From Maribacter aquimaris (GTDB taxonomy: Bacteria; Bacteroidota; Bacteroidia; Flavobacteriales; Flavobacteriaceae): DNA of 64,000 bases. Location: contig NZ_JABTCF010000001.1 in assembly GCF_014596745.1 (NCBI RefSeq), positions 744,001 through 808,000 on the forward strand. Direction: 5' to 3'. The notes beneath the pieces were generated by a model. The model saw only the letters and a program-made list of their open reading frames with translations. It ran no database searches and was not told the origin of the DNA. Positions within the stretch are counted from its first letter, which is position 1, and every line of letters begins with the position of its first letter. This document shows positions 38,357 to 46,919 of this stretch, piece by piece. The position numbers and the translations under genes were made by a program.

Positions 38357-38656
38357 GGTCTATTTATAAAACAGATAGCAAATCAACTTTTACGATAGGA
38401 ATGACAATAGTATTAATCACCCAAATGAAAGCTACCGTTGCTAGGGACAGAATACCCAGTATGATGGTATACTATTTTCATTTACTATTTAAAATAGTCT
38501 AAAATTAAGATTATTACCTATTTTTAAACAATTCCGTTCTAAGGGAAGGTTACACTCCTTCTTTTTTATAAACGGAACTAAATTTGATGGTGATGCCCCG
38601 AATTTATTGTAATTAATTCAGAAACGTGAACATAACATTTTTCAAAAATAATAATC
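38357..38656. other. spacer between flavoprotein and poxB
   Basis: 300 bp. A -7-like TAAATTTG lies at 38579-38586, about 70 bp before poxB. A short open stretch from 38401 (MTIVLITQMKAT) may be a fragment of a membrane protein but is too short to support. No TGAC-N4-GTCA box. Confidence 0.4.
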
Positions 38657-40393
38657 ATGGCGAAAAAAGTAGCAGACCAAATCGTAGAGATGCTGGTTAA
38701 TAATAATGTAAAAAGAATTTATGCCGTAACGGGTGATAGCCTAAACGAACTGAATGATGCGGTAAGAAGAAGCGGAAAAATAAAATGGATTCATGTGCGC
38801 CATGAAGAAGTGGGTGCTTACGCTGCTGCTGCTGAAGCAGAATTGGACGGCCTTGCGTGTTGTGCTGGAAGCAGCGGACCTGGCCATGTACATTTAATAA
38901 ACGGTCTTTACGATGCCAACCGTTCAGGAGTTCCTGTTATCGCCATTGCATCTACTATTAATACGCCAGAATTTGGTGTTGATTATTTTCAAGCTACAAA
39001 TACCTATAAATTATTTGATGATTGCAGTGTGTACAATGAAGTGGCCAGTACTCCCAAACAGGTACCTCGCATGCTACAAGCAGCCATTCAAAACGCAGTT
39101 CATAGAAAAGGAGTAGCCGTATTCGGTTTACCTGGTGATGTATCTGCCATGCCTGCTGAAGAAAGTGCAACATCAATGTATAATTATCATAGCGAAACCG
39201 TTTTACGACCTTCGGATAATGAGATGCGAAAATTGGCCGACTTAGTGAACAAACATCCAAAAATTTCTATTTACTGTGGTATTGGAGCAAGGGAAGCTCA
39301 TGATGATATTATAAAATTAGCCGGACTTTTAAAGGCGCCTATCGGGTATTCTTTCCGTGGGAAGATGGGTATGCAGCACAACAATCCTTATGAAGTTGGG
39401 ATGACAGGTTTACTCGGTGTTCCATCTGCTTTTCATGCCATGCATGAATCAGATGTCGTGATATTATTAGGAACTGATTTTCCTTATGAGCATTTTATGC
39501 CTTTAAAAAATAAAATTATTCAGGTTGATGAAAAACCAGAACGATTGGGAAGACGGGCAAAATTAGAAATGGGATTAACCGGAAAAATAACAGATACCGT
39601 TGCTGCACTATTGCCATTAATCAACGAAAAAGAGGACGCTAGTTTCTTAAATGCTCAATTAGAATTTTACAAAAAAGTAAAAGAAAACTTGAATGTTTAT
39701 GTAAAAGATGCGGGGACTGAAAATCATATTAGTCCGGAATATGTGGCATCTACCATTGATGAAATGGCTAATAATGACACCATTTTCACTGTTGATACAG
39801 GTATGTGTTGTGTATGGGGTGCACGATATATTCATGGTACTGGCAAACGAATCATGTTAGGTTCCTTTAATCATGGTTCTATGGCCAATGCCATGCCCAT
39901 GGCCATAGGGGCACAATTAGCCTATCCTGACAGGCAAGTTGTTGCGTTTTGTGGTGATGGTGGCCTATCAATGTTATTGGGAGATTTGGCGACCATTAAA
40001 CAATATAATCTTCCTATAAAATTAATTGTTTTCAACAACCGTTCTTTAGGAATGGTACAATTGGAAATGCAGGTACAAGGTTTGCCTAACAATGAAACCG
40101 ATATGGTAAATCCAAATTTCGAGATGATAGCGCAGGCTATGGGATTTAAAGGGATTTCGGTTACAAAACCTGCGGATGTACGACGTTCATTGGAAGAAGC
40201 ATTTGAACTCGATGGCCCTGTTTTAGTAAGTGTATTCACAAACCCTCAGGCATTGGCCATGCCACCAAAAATGGAATTCGATCAAATGAAGGGCTATACA
40301 TTATCTATAAGTAAAATGATATTGAGCGGAAGAATGGATGAAGTTTCTGAAATGGTCAAAACAAATTACAAACATATAAAAGAGGTACTGTAA
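38657..40393 (+). CDS. poxB: pyruvate oxidase / pyruvate:quinone dehydrogenase (PoxB type)
   Basis: 578 residues, the usual length. The TPP-activating Glu is in VRHEEVGAYAA, followed by CCAGSSGPGHVHLINGLYDA (in part); the FAD domain is central; the TPP motif runs from FCGDGGLSM to VFNNRSLGMVQ. The C-terminal tail resembles the membrane-binding tail of PoxB. It decarboxylates pyruvate to acetate and CO2 with electrons to quinone. The 300-bp spacer has its own TAAATTTG (38579-38586) but no operator. Read-through from the HdeD/flavoprotein unit is possible. Confidence 0.88.
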   Translation: MAKKVADQIVEMLVNNNVKRIYAVTGDSLNELNDAVRRSGKIKWIHVRHEEVGAYAAAAEAELDGLACCAGSSGPGHVHLINGLYDANRSGVPVIAIASTINTPEFGVDYFQATNTYKLFDDCSVYNEVASTPKQVPRMLQAAIQNAVHRKGVAVFGLPGDVSAMPAEESATSMYNYHSETVLRPSDNEMRKLADLVNKHPKISIYCGIGAREAHDDIIKLAGLLKAPIGYSFRGKMGMQHNNPYEVGMTGLLGVPSAFHAMHESDVVILLGTDFPYEHFMPLKNKIIQVDEKPERLGRRAKLEMGLTGKITDTVAALLPLINEKEDASFLNAQLEFYKKVKENLNVYVKDAGTENHISPEYVASTIDEMANNDTIFTVDTGMCCVWGARYIHGTGKRIMLGSFNHGSMANAMPMAIGAQLAYPDRQVVAFCGDGGLSMLLGDLATIKQYNLPIKLIVFNNRSLGMVQLEMQVQGLPNNETDMVNPNFEMIAQAMGFKGISVTKPADVRRSLEEAFELDGPVLVSVFTNPQALAMPPKMEFDQMKGYTLSISKMILSGRMDEVSEMVKTNYKHIKEVL

Positions 40394-40667
40394 TAGCTGA
40401 TTTTCAGCCCTATATTTATCGTCTATAAGTTGAATTCATTGATAGACAGCTCCGATGTGGCCAATTGGTTTCGTGAAAATACCCATGCGGCTACGGTCAT
40501 GACATGGCTTTTTCTGTTTTCATGTAATTCACAATGATCGTTGCAATAATCCTAAAGCCACCTTGTAACCGTAAGGTATATCCAAGGTTTCTACTTATCC
40601 TCTAGTAACCTTCCATTTTACGACCTATAAAAATTCAATTATTGAAACTTTTTTAAAAACCATATTA

Positions 40668-40710
40668 TGACCTAAATCAGTACAATTATTTTCAGTTCAT
40701 AATAACTTTG
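40668..40710 (+). promoter_or_regulatory. TGAC-N4-type operator and -7 element of dps
   Basis: Box TGACCTAAATCA (40668-40679) and a perfect TAACTTTG (40703-40710) exactly 23 bp downstream. The dps start is 31 bp after the -7 element. The preceding 270 bp hold nothing recognised. Confidence 0.75.
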
Positions 40711-40741
40711 AACAGTTTTAAATCAAAAAATAAGAAAAAAA

Positions 40742-41218
40742 ATGAAAACACCTAACATTGGAATTACGAAAGAAAACAGACAGGCCATTGCCGATCAATT
40801 GTCAAAGATATTAGCGGATGAATTTGTTCTTTATTCAAAAACACTGAATTTCCATTGGAACATCGAAGGTCCCGATTTTCATACCGTACACCTCTATCTT
40901 GAAACGTTGTATGAGGAGCAACAAGAAATCGTCGATACGGTAGCGGAGAAAATACGTACGATAGGTCATTATGTCCCTGCAACTTTAAAAGACTATTCAG
41001 AATTGACACATCTTACCGAAAAAACCAAAGGTAAGAATGATAGCCAAAGTATATTTTCGGAATTATTGGAAGACCACGAAAGCATAATTGTTTTTATTCG
41101 GGAAGAAATAAGGCCCATCGCTGATAAATGGGATGCCGAAGGCATCAGTGATTATATTACCGGGCTTTTGGAACAGCACGAAAAAACAGCTTGGATGTTG
41201 CGTTCACACTTAAAATAA
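40742..41218 (+). CDS. dps: Dps-family ferritin-like DNA-protection protein
   Basis: 158 residues with the four-helix Dps fold. The intersubunit ferroxidase ligands are all present at canonical spacing: H38 (FHWN), H50, D65 and E69. Dps dodecamers oxidise Fe(II) with peroxide and store iron, protecting DNA in starvation and oxidative stress. Followed by a strong terminator. Confidence 0.95.
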   Translation: MKTPNIGITKENRQAIADQLSKILADEFVLYSKTLNFHWNIEGPDFHTVHLYLETLYEEQQEIVDTVAEKIRTIGHYVPATLKDYSELTHLTEKTKGKNDSQSIFSELLEDHESIIVFIREEIRPIADKWDAEGISDYITGLLEQHEKTAWMLRSHLK

Positions 41219-41280
41219 TTTGCTCTACCAAAATTCAGCACCTATTATATCCTAAGTATTAATATTCTAGGATAAGTAAA

Positions 41281-41306
41281 AAGTTTCGCCATCAAAGGTG
41301 AAGCTT
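41281..41306 (+). terminator. rho-independent terminator of dps
   Basis: A 10-bp stem with two G-U pairs (AAGTTTCGCC / GGTGAAGCTT), a 6-nt loop and a following T-rich run, 62 bp after the dps stop. Confidence 0.8.
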
Positions 41307-41475
41307 TTTTTATTGTTTAAAGGGGAGTTTTATTTAGTCCGGCTCTTACCAGAAACTGCAAGTCCAAGAATATGAAATCCCCTAAAAATATAAATGATAG
41401 AACCCTATACTTTTTACTTATCAATTCAACGAAAAAAGGTTGCTTGTGTTAAACTTTCTTAAAAAAACTATTGCC

Positions 41476-41518
41476 TGATGTAGGTCAGTATTATCATTTT
41501 AATACCGAAATACCTTTG
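41476..41518 (+). promoter_or_regulatory. TGA-type operator and -7 element of the PepSY-like gene
   Basis: Box TGATGTAGGTCA (41476-41487) and a perfect TACCTTTG (41511-41518) exactly 23 bp downstream, 27 bp before the gene. Confidence 0.7.
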
Positions 41519-41545
41519 AGGTATTATTAATAAAATAATTTAAAA

Positions 41546-42079
41546 ATGAAAAAAATAATCGTAAGTGCAGTATTATTAGGACTCTCATTTCAGTCCTATG
41601 CACAAAAAGTAATTTACCAAGCAAAACTGAAAGCGGAAAATGTACCCAAGGTACTGGTTAGTGCCGTTGAGGAGGATTTTCCTGAATATTCAATCGTTGA
41701 ATATGATGCGATACCCATCGAATATATCGATGAAGAAGTATATCTGAACCCTGATATAAATTCTTTAAGTGATTACGATACTTTCGAAATAACATTAACG
41801 GGGAAAAAAGGGGAGCTGCTTGCTACCTATGATAGTAATGGTAATTTATTACAGATAACCGAAAAACTAAAAGATATTACGCCACCTCTAGCTGTGCGCA
41901 AAGCCATAGCAAAGGAATTTCCCGAATGGTCCCTCGTAAAAGACCATTATAGTTTGGTTCGTTATACAAACAGCAAAAAAAAGGAACGTTACAGAATGGT
42001 ACTCGAAAACCACGGTAAAAAAATCACGGTTCATACCGATGCCCGAGGCCATATCCTTAACCATCATAAAAGAACATAA
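41546..42079 (+). CDS. exported PepSY-like (BLIP-type repeat) protein
   Basis: 177 residues with a signal peptide (about 1-19, ending SYAQ). Two repeats of the form PKVLVSAVEEDFPEYSIVEY and PLAVRKAIAKEFPEWSLVKDHY (quoted in part) are typical of the putative beta-lactamase-inhibitor-like PepSY-like family of Bacteroidota. It is probably periplasmic. Function unknown. It has its own operator and ends at a terminator (42144-42177). Confidence 0.75.
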   Translation: MKKIIVSAVLLGLSFQSYAQKVIYQAKLKAENVPKVLVSAVEEDFPEYSIVEYDAIPIEYIDEEVYLNPDINSLSDYDTFEITLTGKKGELLATYDSNGNLLQITEKLKDITPPLAVRKAIAKEFPEWSLVKDHYSLVRYTNSKKKERYRMVLENHGKKITVHTDARGHILNHHKRT

Positions 42080-42143
42080 GAGTAAAACTAAATGCTCGTA
42101 TGCATAAAGCCATCGCAGTAATTTAGATGAATTGGTATTTTAA

Positions 42144-42177
42144 AAACGGGCAGCATGTTTATCCTTACTGTCTGTTT
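42144..42177 (+). terminator. terminator after the PepSY-like gene
   Basis: A 10-bp stem with two G-U pairs (AAACGGGCAG / CTGTCTGTTT), a 14-nt loop and a T-run. Confidence 0.6.
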
Positions 42178-42397
42178 TTTGAACTGCTTTGTGCAAATGT
42201 ACTCACTCTCTGTTCCTTAATTTTCTAGAGATTATTGGATACTTGCTTTTTTATGCCTTTTATAAATATTGGCATCAACTACGAGTGTTGAAAAGTATTC
42301 TTTTTTTAAAATATTTACAAAACAGAAACCTTCTAATAATGCAAACATTAATCTGCCAATACTACTATTAGTCTATAAATTCATAATACATACTATC

Positions 42398-42970
42398 ATG
42401 AAAAAGTCAATTTTCCTTTTAGTCGTGCCACTTCTTTTGACAGGGAGCCATATGTATGGCCAACAAAACAAAGACGTGGTTTCTTCCTCGAATAAGAAAT
42501 CATTATCCACGGCAACTGCAATGGTAAATGGTGAACCTACGGATGTAGTTTTCGGTGAAATTCCCGTTTTGGAACCGCATTATGCCATGTATGGTAATAT
42601 CATTTTGACCTATAATGACCAAAAATATTATTTCAATAAGGGTGATTTCTTTATATATAATGGTGGTAGATATCTTTTAATCGCACCACCTATCGGTATA
42701 AAAGTCAAAAACTTCCCAAAAGATGAAAGTCCAATGGAGCAAGTAGGCGAAAACATATTTTACAACAAAGGTATCTTTTATAAAAAAGCAGGTTCGGGTT
42801 TTGAAGTAATACAACATCCTATTGGAGCAATTATCTATAACCTGCCGCATTTTACAGATGTAGCCAAGATAGATGGTGAAGCCTATTACGAATACCTTGG
42901 TGTACTTTATAAAAAGACTTTCGTACAAGGGGAGCAAGCCTTTAAGGTTGTAGGTCAGCTTATAGAATAG
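42398..42970 (+). CDS. exported DUF6515-like protein
   Basis: 190 residues from the ATG at 42398; a longer reading from TTG at 42269 adds a stretch without signal-peptide character. The signal peptide runs about 1-21 (ends MYGQ). The mature part has repeated aromatic-rich units such as YYFNKGDFFIYNGGRYLLIAPPIG and FYKKAGSGFEVIQHPIGAIIYNLP (in part), the pattern of DUF6515-type proteins. Periplasmic or surface role unknown. No operator or clear -7 element is seen upstream. Confidence 0.7.
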   Translation: MKKSIFLLVVPLLLTGSHMYGQQNKDVVSSSNKKSLSTATAMVNGEPTDVVFGEIPVLEPHYAMYGNIILTYNDQKYYFNKGDFFIYNGGRYLLIAPPIGIKVKNFPKDESPMEQVGENIFYNKGIFYKKAGSGFEVIQHPIGAIIYNLPHFTDVAKIDGEAYYEYLGVLYKKTFVQGEQAFKVVGQLIE

Positions 42971-43302
42971 CGCTAGAACATTAGGAAAGTAATGTAGTGT
43001 CCGCTACTTCTAAAGATGGTGAAGTGTCAACAAAAGTTGTGACTCTTCCAGTTAACCCCTTATTTAACAACATAAATTTTTATTCTAATAAATTAGAAGT
43101 AATAGACAATCTTCCCAACAAGGATTTAGCAAGCTTACCCGACACCACAAGAGCTGAGGTCAACCAAAACATTCAAGAATACTAAAAAATAAAACATGCC
43201 AAAAGAATATAAATGAAGATTTAAAAATGAGAATTTCCTTAATCCATTGTAGAACCTAAAAATAGTTGATAACACAACTAGAGTATAACCTGATTGCTAC
43301 TT
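42971..43302. other. spacer before the second HdeD gene
   Basis: Only a GTG-initiated 62-codon frame (42997-43185) is open; its composition is low in recognised features, so it is not called. The rest is AT-rich and leads to the operator at 43303. Confidence 0.4.
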
Positions 43303-43346
43303 TGACAGCAGTCATGATTTTACAACTAAACTACTTTTAGCATTTG
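43303..43346 (+). promoter_or_regulatory. TGAC-N4-GTCA operator and -7-like element, second HdeD gene
   Basis: Box TGACAGCAGTCA (43303-43314). TAGCATTTG (43338-43346) starts exactly 23 bp later and resembles TAnnTTTG with one extra spacer base. The gene starts 22 bp further on. Confidence 0.65.
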
Positions 43347-43368
43347 AATTAATCCAAATACAAAATCA

Positions 43369-43941
43369 ATGATACGAACATCTACAACTTTGAACAATCA
43401 CCCTAGCTTCGACACTAAGTATTGGTGGATACAAATATTATTAGGGATTGGTTTTATTGTACTTTCCATATGGTTTTACATGACTCCAGTGGAAACCTAT
43501 GTTTCCTTGGCTATATTTTTTAGTTATGCCATGTTCGTAACGGGAGTTTTTGAGGTAATAAATGCATTAAGTCTTCGTAAAACCTTCAATGGTTGGGGAC
43601 TTTTGCTTACTGGTGCTATTATTGACCTTCTCTTGGGCGGATATCTAATCACTAACGAAATCATGACTCTTGAAATACTTCCTTTACTCTTGGGCATCTG
43701 GTTTATTTTTCGTTCGTTTTCATTCCTTGTAACATATGGCCTATTTCGCAAGAAGTCAATCAAAAATACAGGTTGGTTATTAGTAGGTGCTTTGCTGATA
43801 TTAGTTTTCGCAATAGCTATTTTGGCAATGCCCGTATTAGGAGAACTAACATTGGTATATACAGTGAGTTTTGCCTTTTTCTTTATGGGACTGTTCAGGA
43901 TTACTTTGGGTATACAATTGCTAAAGGCCCGTAAACAATAA
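43369..43941 (+). CDS. HdeD-family (DUF308) membrane protein, second copy
   Basis: 190 residues with six hydrophobic segments. It shares with the first copy the start KYWWIQILLGIGFIVLSIW, the PVETYVSLAIFFSYAMFVTGVF segment (in part) and the GIDLLLGG-type mid-loop. Predicted inner-membrane acid or general stress protein. It is followed 34 bp later by a small charged protein and then a terminator. Confidence 0.87.
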   Translation: MIRTSTTLNNHPSFDTKYWWIQILLGIGFIVLSIWFYMTPVETYVSLAIFFSYAMFVTGVFEVINALSLRKTFNGWGLLLTGAIIDLLLGGYLITNEIMTLEILPLLLGIWFIFRSFSFLVTYGLFRKKSIKNTGWLLVGALLILVFAIAILAMPVLGELTLVYTVSFAFFFMGLFRITLGIQLLKARKQ

Positions 43942-43975
43942 TTTAAATTAATTAATAATCTAAAATTGATATATT

Positions 43976-44161
43976 ATGACACATGACATTGAACATCGTG
44001 ATGAATTGATTGCATTAAACGACCGGCACAAAAGATTCTCCTTGGACGTTTACGATCATATGACCGCAGGAGAAGAGAAAAAAATGTTAGAGGCTCATAC
44101 CAAAATGAAAGAAGCTGAAAAAGAATTGAAAAACTTTAAGAAAAATTATTTTAATCTATAA
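43976..44161 (+). CDS. small charged protein, co-transcribed with HdeD
   Basis: 61 residues, helical and rich in Glu and Lys (MTHDIEHRDELIALNDRH). It lies between the second HdeD gene and a strong terminator, so it is probably expressed with HdeD. Family unknown. Small size and charge suggest a helical cytoplasmic protein. Confidence 0.6.
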   Translation: MTHDIEHRDELIALNDRHKRFSLDVYDHMTAGEEKKMLEAHTKMKEAEKELKNFKKNYFNL

Positions 44162-44193
44162 AGTTAAATGCCATAGAAAATGTTTTTAAGTAT

Positions 44194-44224
44194 AATCGGT
44201 TCTAAGTTTTACTTAGAACCGATT
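44194..44224 (+). terminator. strong terminator after the HdeD unit
   Basis: A perfect 13-bp stem (AATCGGTTCTAAG and complement), 5-nt loop, then TATGTTTTATT. Its symmetry may let it act in both directions. Confidence 0.8.
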
Positions 44225-44551
44225 TATGTTTTATTCTAATAAAATGCAGTCAATTTGATACTTCCAATTAAATAGCAGTTGATCAATGCCTATATCTTTA
44301 CGAAAAAATGTACCCCATCAATACGAAATTGTTTTAATAGGGGTATCTACTTGACAGCGTATAAAAAGTCACTTTTCTAAATAGCCTGAAGGAAAGCCAT
44401 CATGAATGTCAATTTAGTAAAAGTTATGATGTAAATTATTACCACTCTAAATGGAAGATAGTTTAAAACAGGCTGTCATAAATAGGCTATTATTCACCAA
44501 TAAAATAGAAGACAACAATAACTTTTGTTGCTATTGGTTCCGATTTATGGC
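44225..44551. other. spacer without recognised content
   Basis: 327 bp between converging units. No ORF, operator or clear RNA gene seen. Confidence 0.4.
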
Positions 44552-44914
44552 TCAGTGATGTAATACTTTAAGAAAACCCTCTAGAACACTTACCTGAAAA
44601 TCCACAACAACAGACAGTTCCAAATCCGCGTTCATCAATACCAGGCCATATCCCAAATGTGAAAGCTTACAATCTTGAACTATTTCCTTTTCAATTCCGC
44701 TGAAAACAGGCTTAAAATGTTGACGAATATCCATTCCATAAGATTCGCCCACTTTAATAGCTTTGGCAACGGCATCATTCAACTGCTTTGTCGAAAAACC
44801 CCTGTGCAAGAGATCACTTGCCAAATGATTCATATGAAGACTATAATAAAAATCCATAAAACCAGCAATGCTATCGGCCTCTCTATAGTGTCCTGTAAAA
44901 ATTGTTATTCCCAT
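44552..44914 (-). CDS. hypothetical protein
   Basis: 120 residues, no export signal and a mix of helices and strands (MGITIFTGHYREADSIAGFMDFYYS; seen in part). Tyr- and His-rich N-terminal half. I do not recognise a family. It lies in the stress island, but no operator is seen in the 117 bp upstream. Confidence 0.55.
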   Translation of the reverse strand: MGITIFTGHYREADSIAGFMDFYYSLHMNHLASDLLHRGFSTKQLNDAVAKAIKVGESYGMDIRQHFKPVFSGIEKEIVQDCKLSHLGYGLVLMNADLELSVVVDFQVSVLEGFLKVLHH

Positions 44915-45031
44915 AAGGTTTTATTTTAGAGTACTTGTGAATATAATGGTATGCTGTTTTTCAGCACTTATGGTGTACCTAAAAATTATCTTTTTAAACT
45001 CGCAATGCCTACTAGTAAAGTTTCCCTTTGG

Positions 45032-45250
45032 TTACCTTAGTTTGTAATATCTCTTCCGCTTTTCCTTATCGCTAGAAACTTCATACGCCTCGTTCATTTT
45101 TTTGAATACCTCTTCCGTAACGGTAACTTTCGCATTATAATCGCGATGGTAATTACCCCCATGGTTCCGTTAAATATTTATGAATATCTTTTCGGGAGCA
45201 TCGATGAAAACATCCAAAATTTCACAAATAATAGTTATAAAGACTATTTC
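45032..45250 (-). pseudogene. remnant of a J-domain (DnaJ/CbpA-type) gene
   Basis: Leftward from about 45148, the frame reads HRDYNAKVTVTEEVFKKM then NEAYEVSSDKEKRKRYYKL and stops at 45032. This is helix III of a J-domain; the HPD motif is HRD. Upstream, another frame gives YNYYL and RKDIHKYL, similar to the start of a J-domain, with a stop and frameshift between them. Glycine/zinc and substrate-binding domains are absent. It lies just after the sigma-factor gene, overlapping its end slightly. Confidence 0.65.
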
Positions 45251-46014
45251 TCAATTGTATACCTATTGAGGAAACTTTCTTCCAGACTTTTACGGGCATT
45301 TTTCAATAGCTGTTGTACCTCTTCGAAACTTTGGTTACGAATCTTTGCAATTTCTTCAAGGGTAAACTCAAAATCAGTAGCCAGATCAAATACGGACCGC
45401 ATAGGTAATGGCAATTGGCACAAAACCATATCTACATGTTTTTTGATGTTTTCCCCACTTAATTCCTTATCCAATTTATCTTGAATTTCCTTCTTATCAT
45501 CTTCTATAAAAACATGCTTTAATAGATAGTCGTTCTTTGGATAAGAAATATCATCGAGTTCTTCTATCATAACTAAATCACCATCACCATCAGTACTGAA
45601 TTTTTCTTCCATTTCATCCCATTCAGGTTTGGAATAGTCATCAATGTTCTTTAAGAAAAATTCATCGTATTCTTCGTTCGTAGTTGTTTCTTCTAACAAT
45701 TCCTCGGCTTTTTTAAACAACCAGACATGCAAACCATCTTTATCCTCGACCTCATCAAAATGATCATAAGTCTCTATAAAAAGTTGATCCAAAAAATCAT
45801 CTACTTTGTATTTGCCCTGGGGCAGGTTTCCTTTGGTCAAGGCCGTACTTAATCTTTTGGCGATATACCGTTTTACTTGGAACAGATCTTCCAACAACAA
45901 TTCGTTAAATGCCGTTTGGTGATTCTCTCTTTTGAATTTTACAAGATCAGAAAATGTACTTGCTACAAATACATTGAATTCCTTTTTACTTTCAAAATAT
46001 TTCAGGGCTTCCAT
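45244..46014 (-). CDS. ECF-like sigma-70-family factor with acidic insert
   Basis: 256 residues. Residues about 30-100 resemble sigma region 2 (KRYIAKRLSTALTK, FLDQLFIETYDHFDEV). A long acidic linker (about 110-185) follows. Region 4 is near the C-terminus: QLPLPMRSVFDLATDFEFT then EEIAKIRNQSFEEVQQLLKNARKSL (in part), the HTH that reads the -35 or -33 element. The linker is longer than in standard ECF factors. No anti-sigma gene is adjacent. Its operator at 46076 overlaps the stop of the gene upstream. Confidence 0.75.
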   Translation of the reverse strand: MEALKYFESKKEFNVFVASTFSDLVKFKRENHQTAFNELLLEDLFQVKRYIAKRLSTALTKGNLPQGKYKVDDFLDQLFIETYDHFDEVEDKDGLHVWLFKKAEELLEETTTNEEYDEFFLKNIDDYSKPEWDEMEEKFSTDGDGDLVMIEELDDISYPKNDYLLKHVFIEDDKKEIQDKLDKELSGENIKKHVDMVLCQLPLPMRSVFDLATDFEFTLEEIAKIRNQSFEEVQQLLKNARKSLEESFLNRYTIEK

Positions 46015-46044
46015 ATCATTTTTTTATCACTATATTATTACTAT

Positions 46045-46087
46045 CAAATTTGCGAATTTATAGGGTATGACGGTATGACCTGGGTCA
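46045..46087 (-). promoter_or_regulatory. TGAC-N4-GTCA operator and -7 element of the sigma-factor gene
   Basis: Box TGACCTGGGTCA (46076-46087). CAAATTTG (46045-46052) lies exactly 23 bp away and differs from TAnnTTTG at one fixed base. The last three bases of the box are the TGA stop codon of the neighbouring gene (46085-46645). Confidence 0.7.
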
Positions 46088-46645
46088 GTGACCAAAATCC
46101 CTCTTATCCAACAATTTAAAGGAAACATTTAAAATGCCCTTTTTCGAATGGTCAATGGGCTCCAATTTGTCAAGTACACCCTCCAACAAATGAATATCAA
46201 AATAATTTCCCCTAATCAACATTAGGTATTCACCATCATTCAATAAATCTATATATGTCCCTGCTCTTTTCTTTCTAATCCCCAGTCCTCTTAAAACCCC
46301 ATAGGGCCCTCCGGACAATTCCCCTAATGTTTTTTCATTTATCTTATCCAAAAAAATAGGTGCTAAGAATCCTGTAACGAATAATTCTCCCGATTCAGCA
46401 TTATTAAAAAATCCTAAATCGGTATCCTGGCCTAAAAGATTTTTAAAATAATTTCCCAAACAAACCTTGCTATCGGTAGGCCTTTTTGAATTTTGGGACT
46501 GTACTTTCTCAAGATTTCCGAGAATGGAAATCATAATATTTTTGATTTTGCTATTTTGAATAACCTCTATAGTCTTTTCAAGATTTGAGATTTGGTCATA
46601 AGAGCGTAAAAAAACGTGTTTTTTTTCCGCTTTTGGAGCATTCAT
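46085..46645 (-). CDS. hypothetical protein with two ferredoxin-like halves
   Basis: 186 residues, soluble. N-terminal YDQISNLEKTIEVIQNSKI and C-terminal GEYLMLIRGNYFDIHLLEGVL resemble the two flanking halves of the GSP17M-like protein at 29363-29890. The middle, LGFFNNAESGELFVTGFLAP then LSGGPYGVLRGLGI, replaces the membrane segment. It may be a soluble relative; this is by-eye similarity. It has its own operator/-7 pair. Confidence 0.55.
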   Translation of the reverse strand: MNAPKAEKKHVFLRSYDQISNLEKTIEVIQNSKIKNIMISILGNLEKVQSQNSKRPTDSKVCLGNYFKNLLGQDTDLGFFNNAESGELFVTGFLAPIFLDKINEKTLGELSGGPYGVLRGLGIRKKRAGTYIDLLNDGEYLMLIRGNYFDIHLLEGVLDKLEPIDHSKKGILNVSFKLLDKRDFGH

Positions 46646-46698
46646 ATACGTTTGAATTTAGAGTTAGAACAATCAAAGTTCGATTGGTTCTATATCGG

Positions 46699-46741
46699 CT
46701 AAATTAGTTAGGTACATGTTCCTATTACCTGACATAAGTCA
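46699..46741 (-). promoter_or_regulatory. TGAC-N4-GTCA operator and -7 element, 186-residue protein gene
   Basis: Box TGACATAAGTCA (46730-46741). TAATTTAG (complement of 46699-46706) differs from TAnnTTTG at one fixed base and lies exactly 23 bp away; the gene begins 54 bp later. Confidence 0.68.
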
Positions 46742-46919
46742 TACTGCTCCGTATTATGCCACACTAAATTTATTTGGACTATAGGCTATATGGTAAATAA
46801 CAATTGATATCTTACGGTAATTCAAAGCCTGAGAAATTTAGGATTCTATCTAGGTGCAAAAGGGCAAATCCCCTACATGAAGGGGTGAAAAAAATCAGTA
46901 TTTTAAAATTGTCCTTTCT

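Noticed and set aside
42269-42397. N-terminal extension of the DUF6515-like protein from TTG
   Set aside because: The extension lacks protein-like composition and would hide the clear signal peptide that starts at 42398.
42997-43185. GTG-started frame of 62 codons
   Set aside because: No recognised features, and the preceding gene ends without operon spacing; cannot be supported.
45146-45484. Plus-strand frame of 112 codons
   Set aside because: Antisense to the sigma factor and J-domain remnant, which explain the sequence better.
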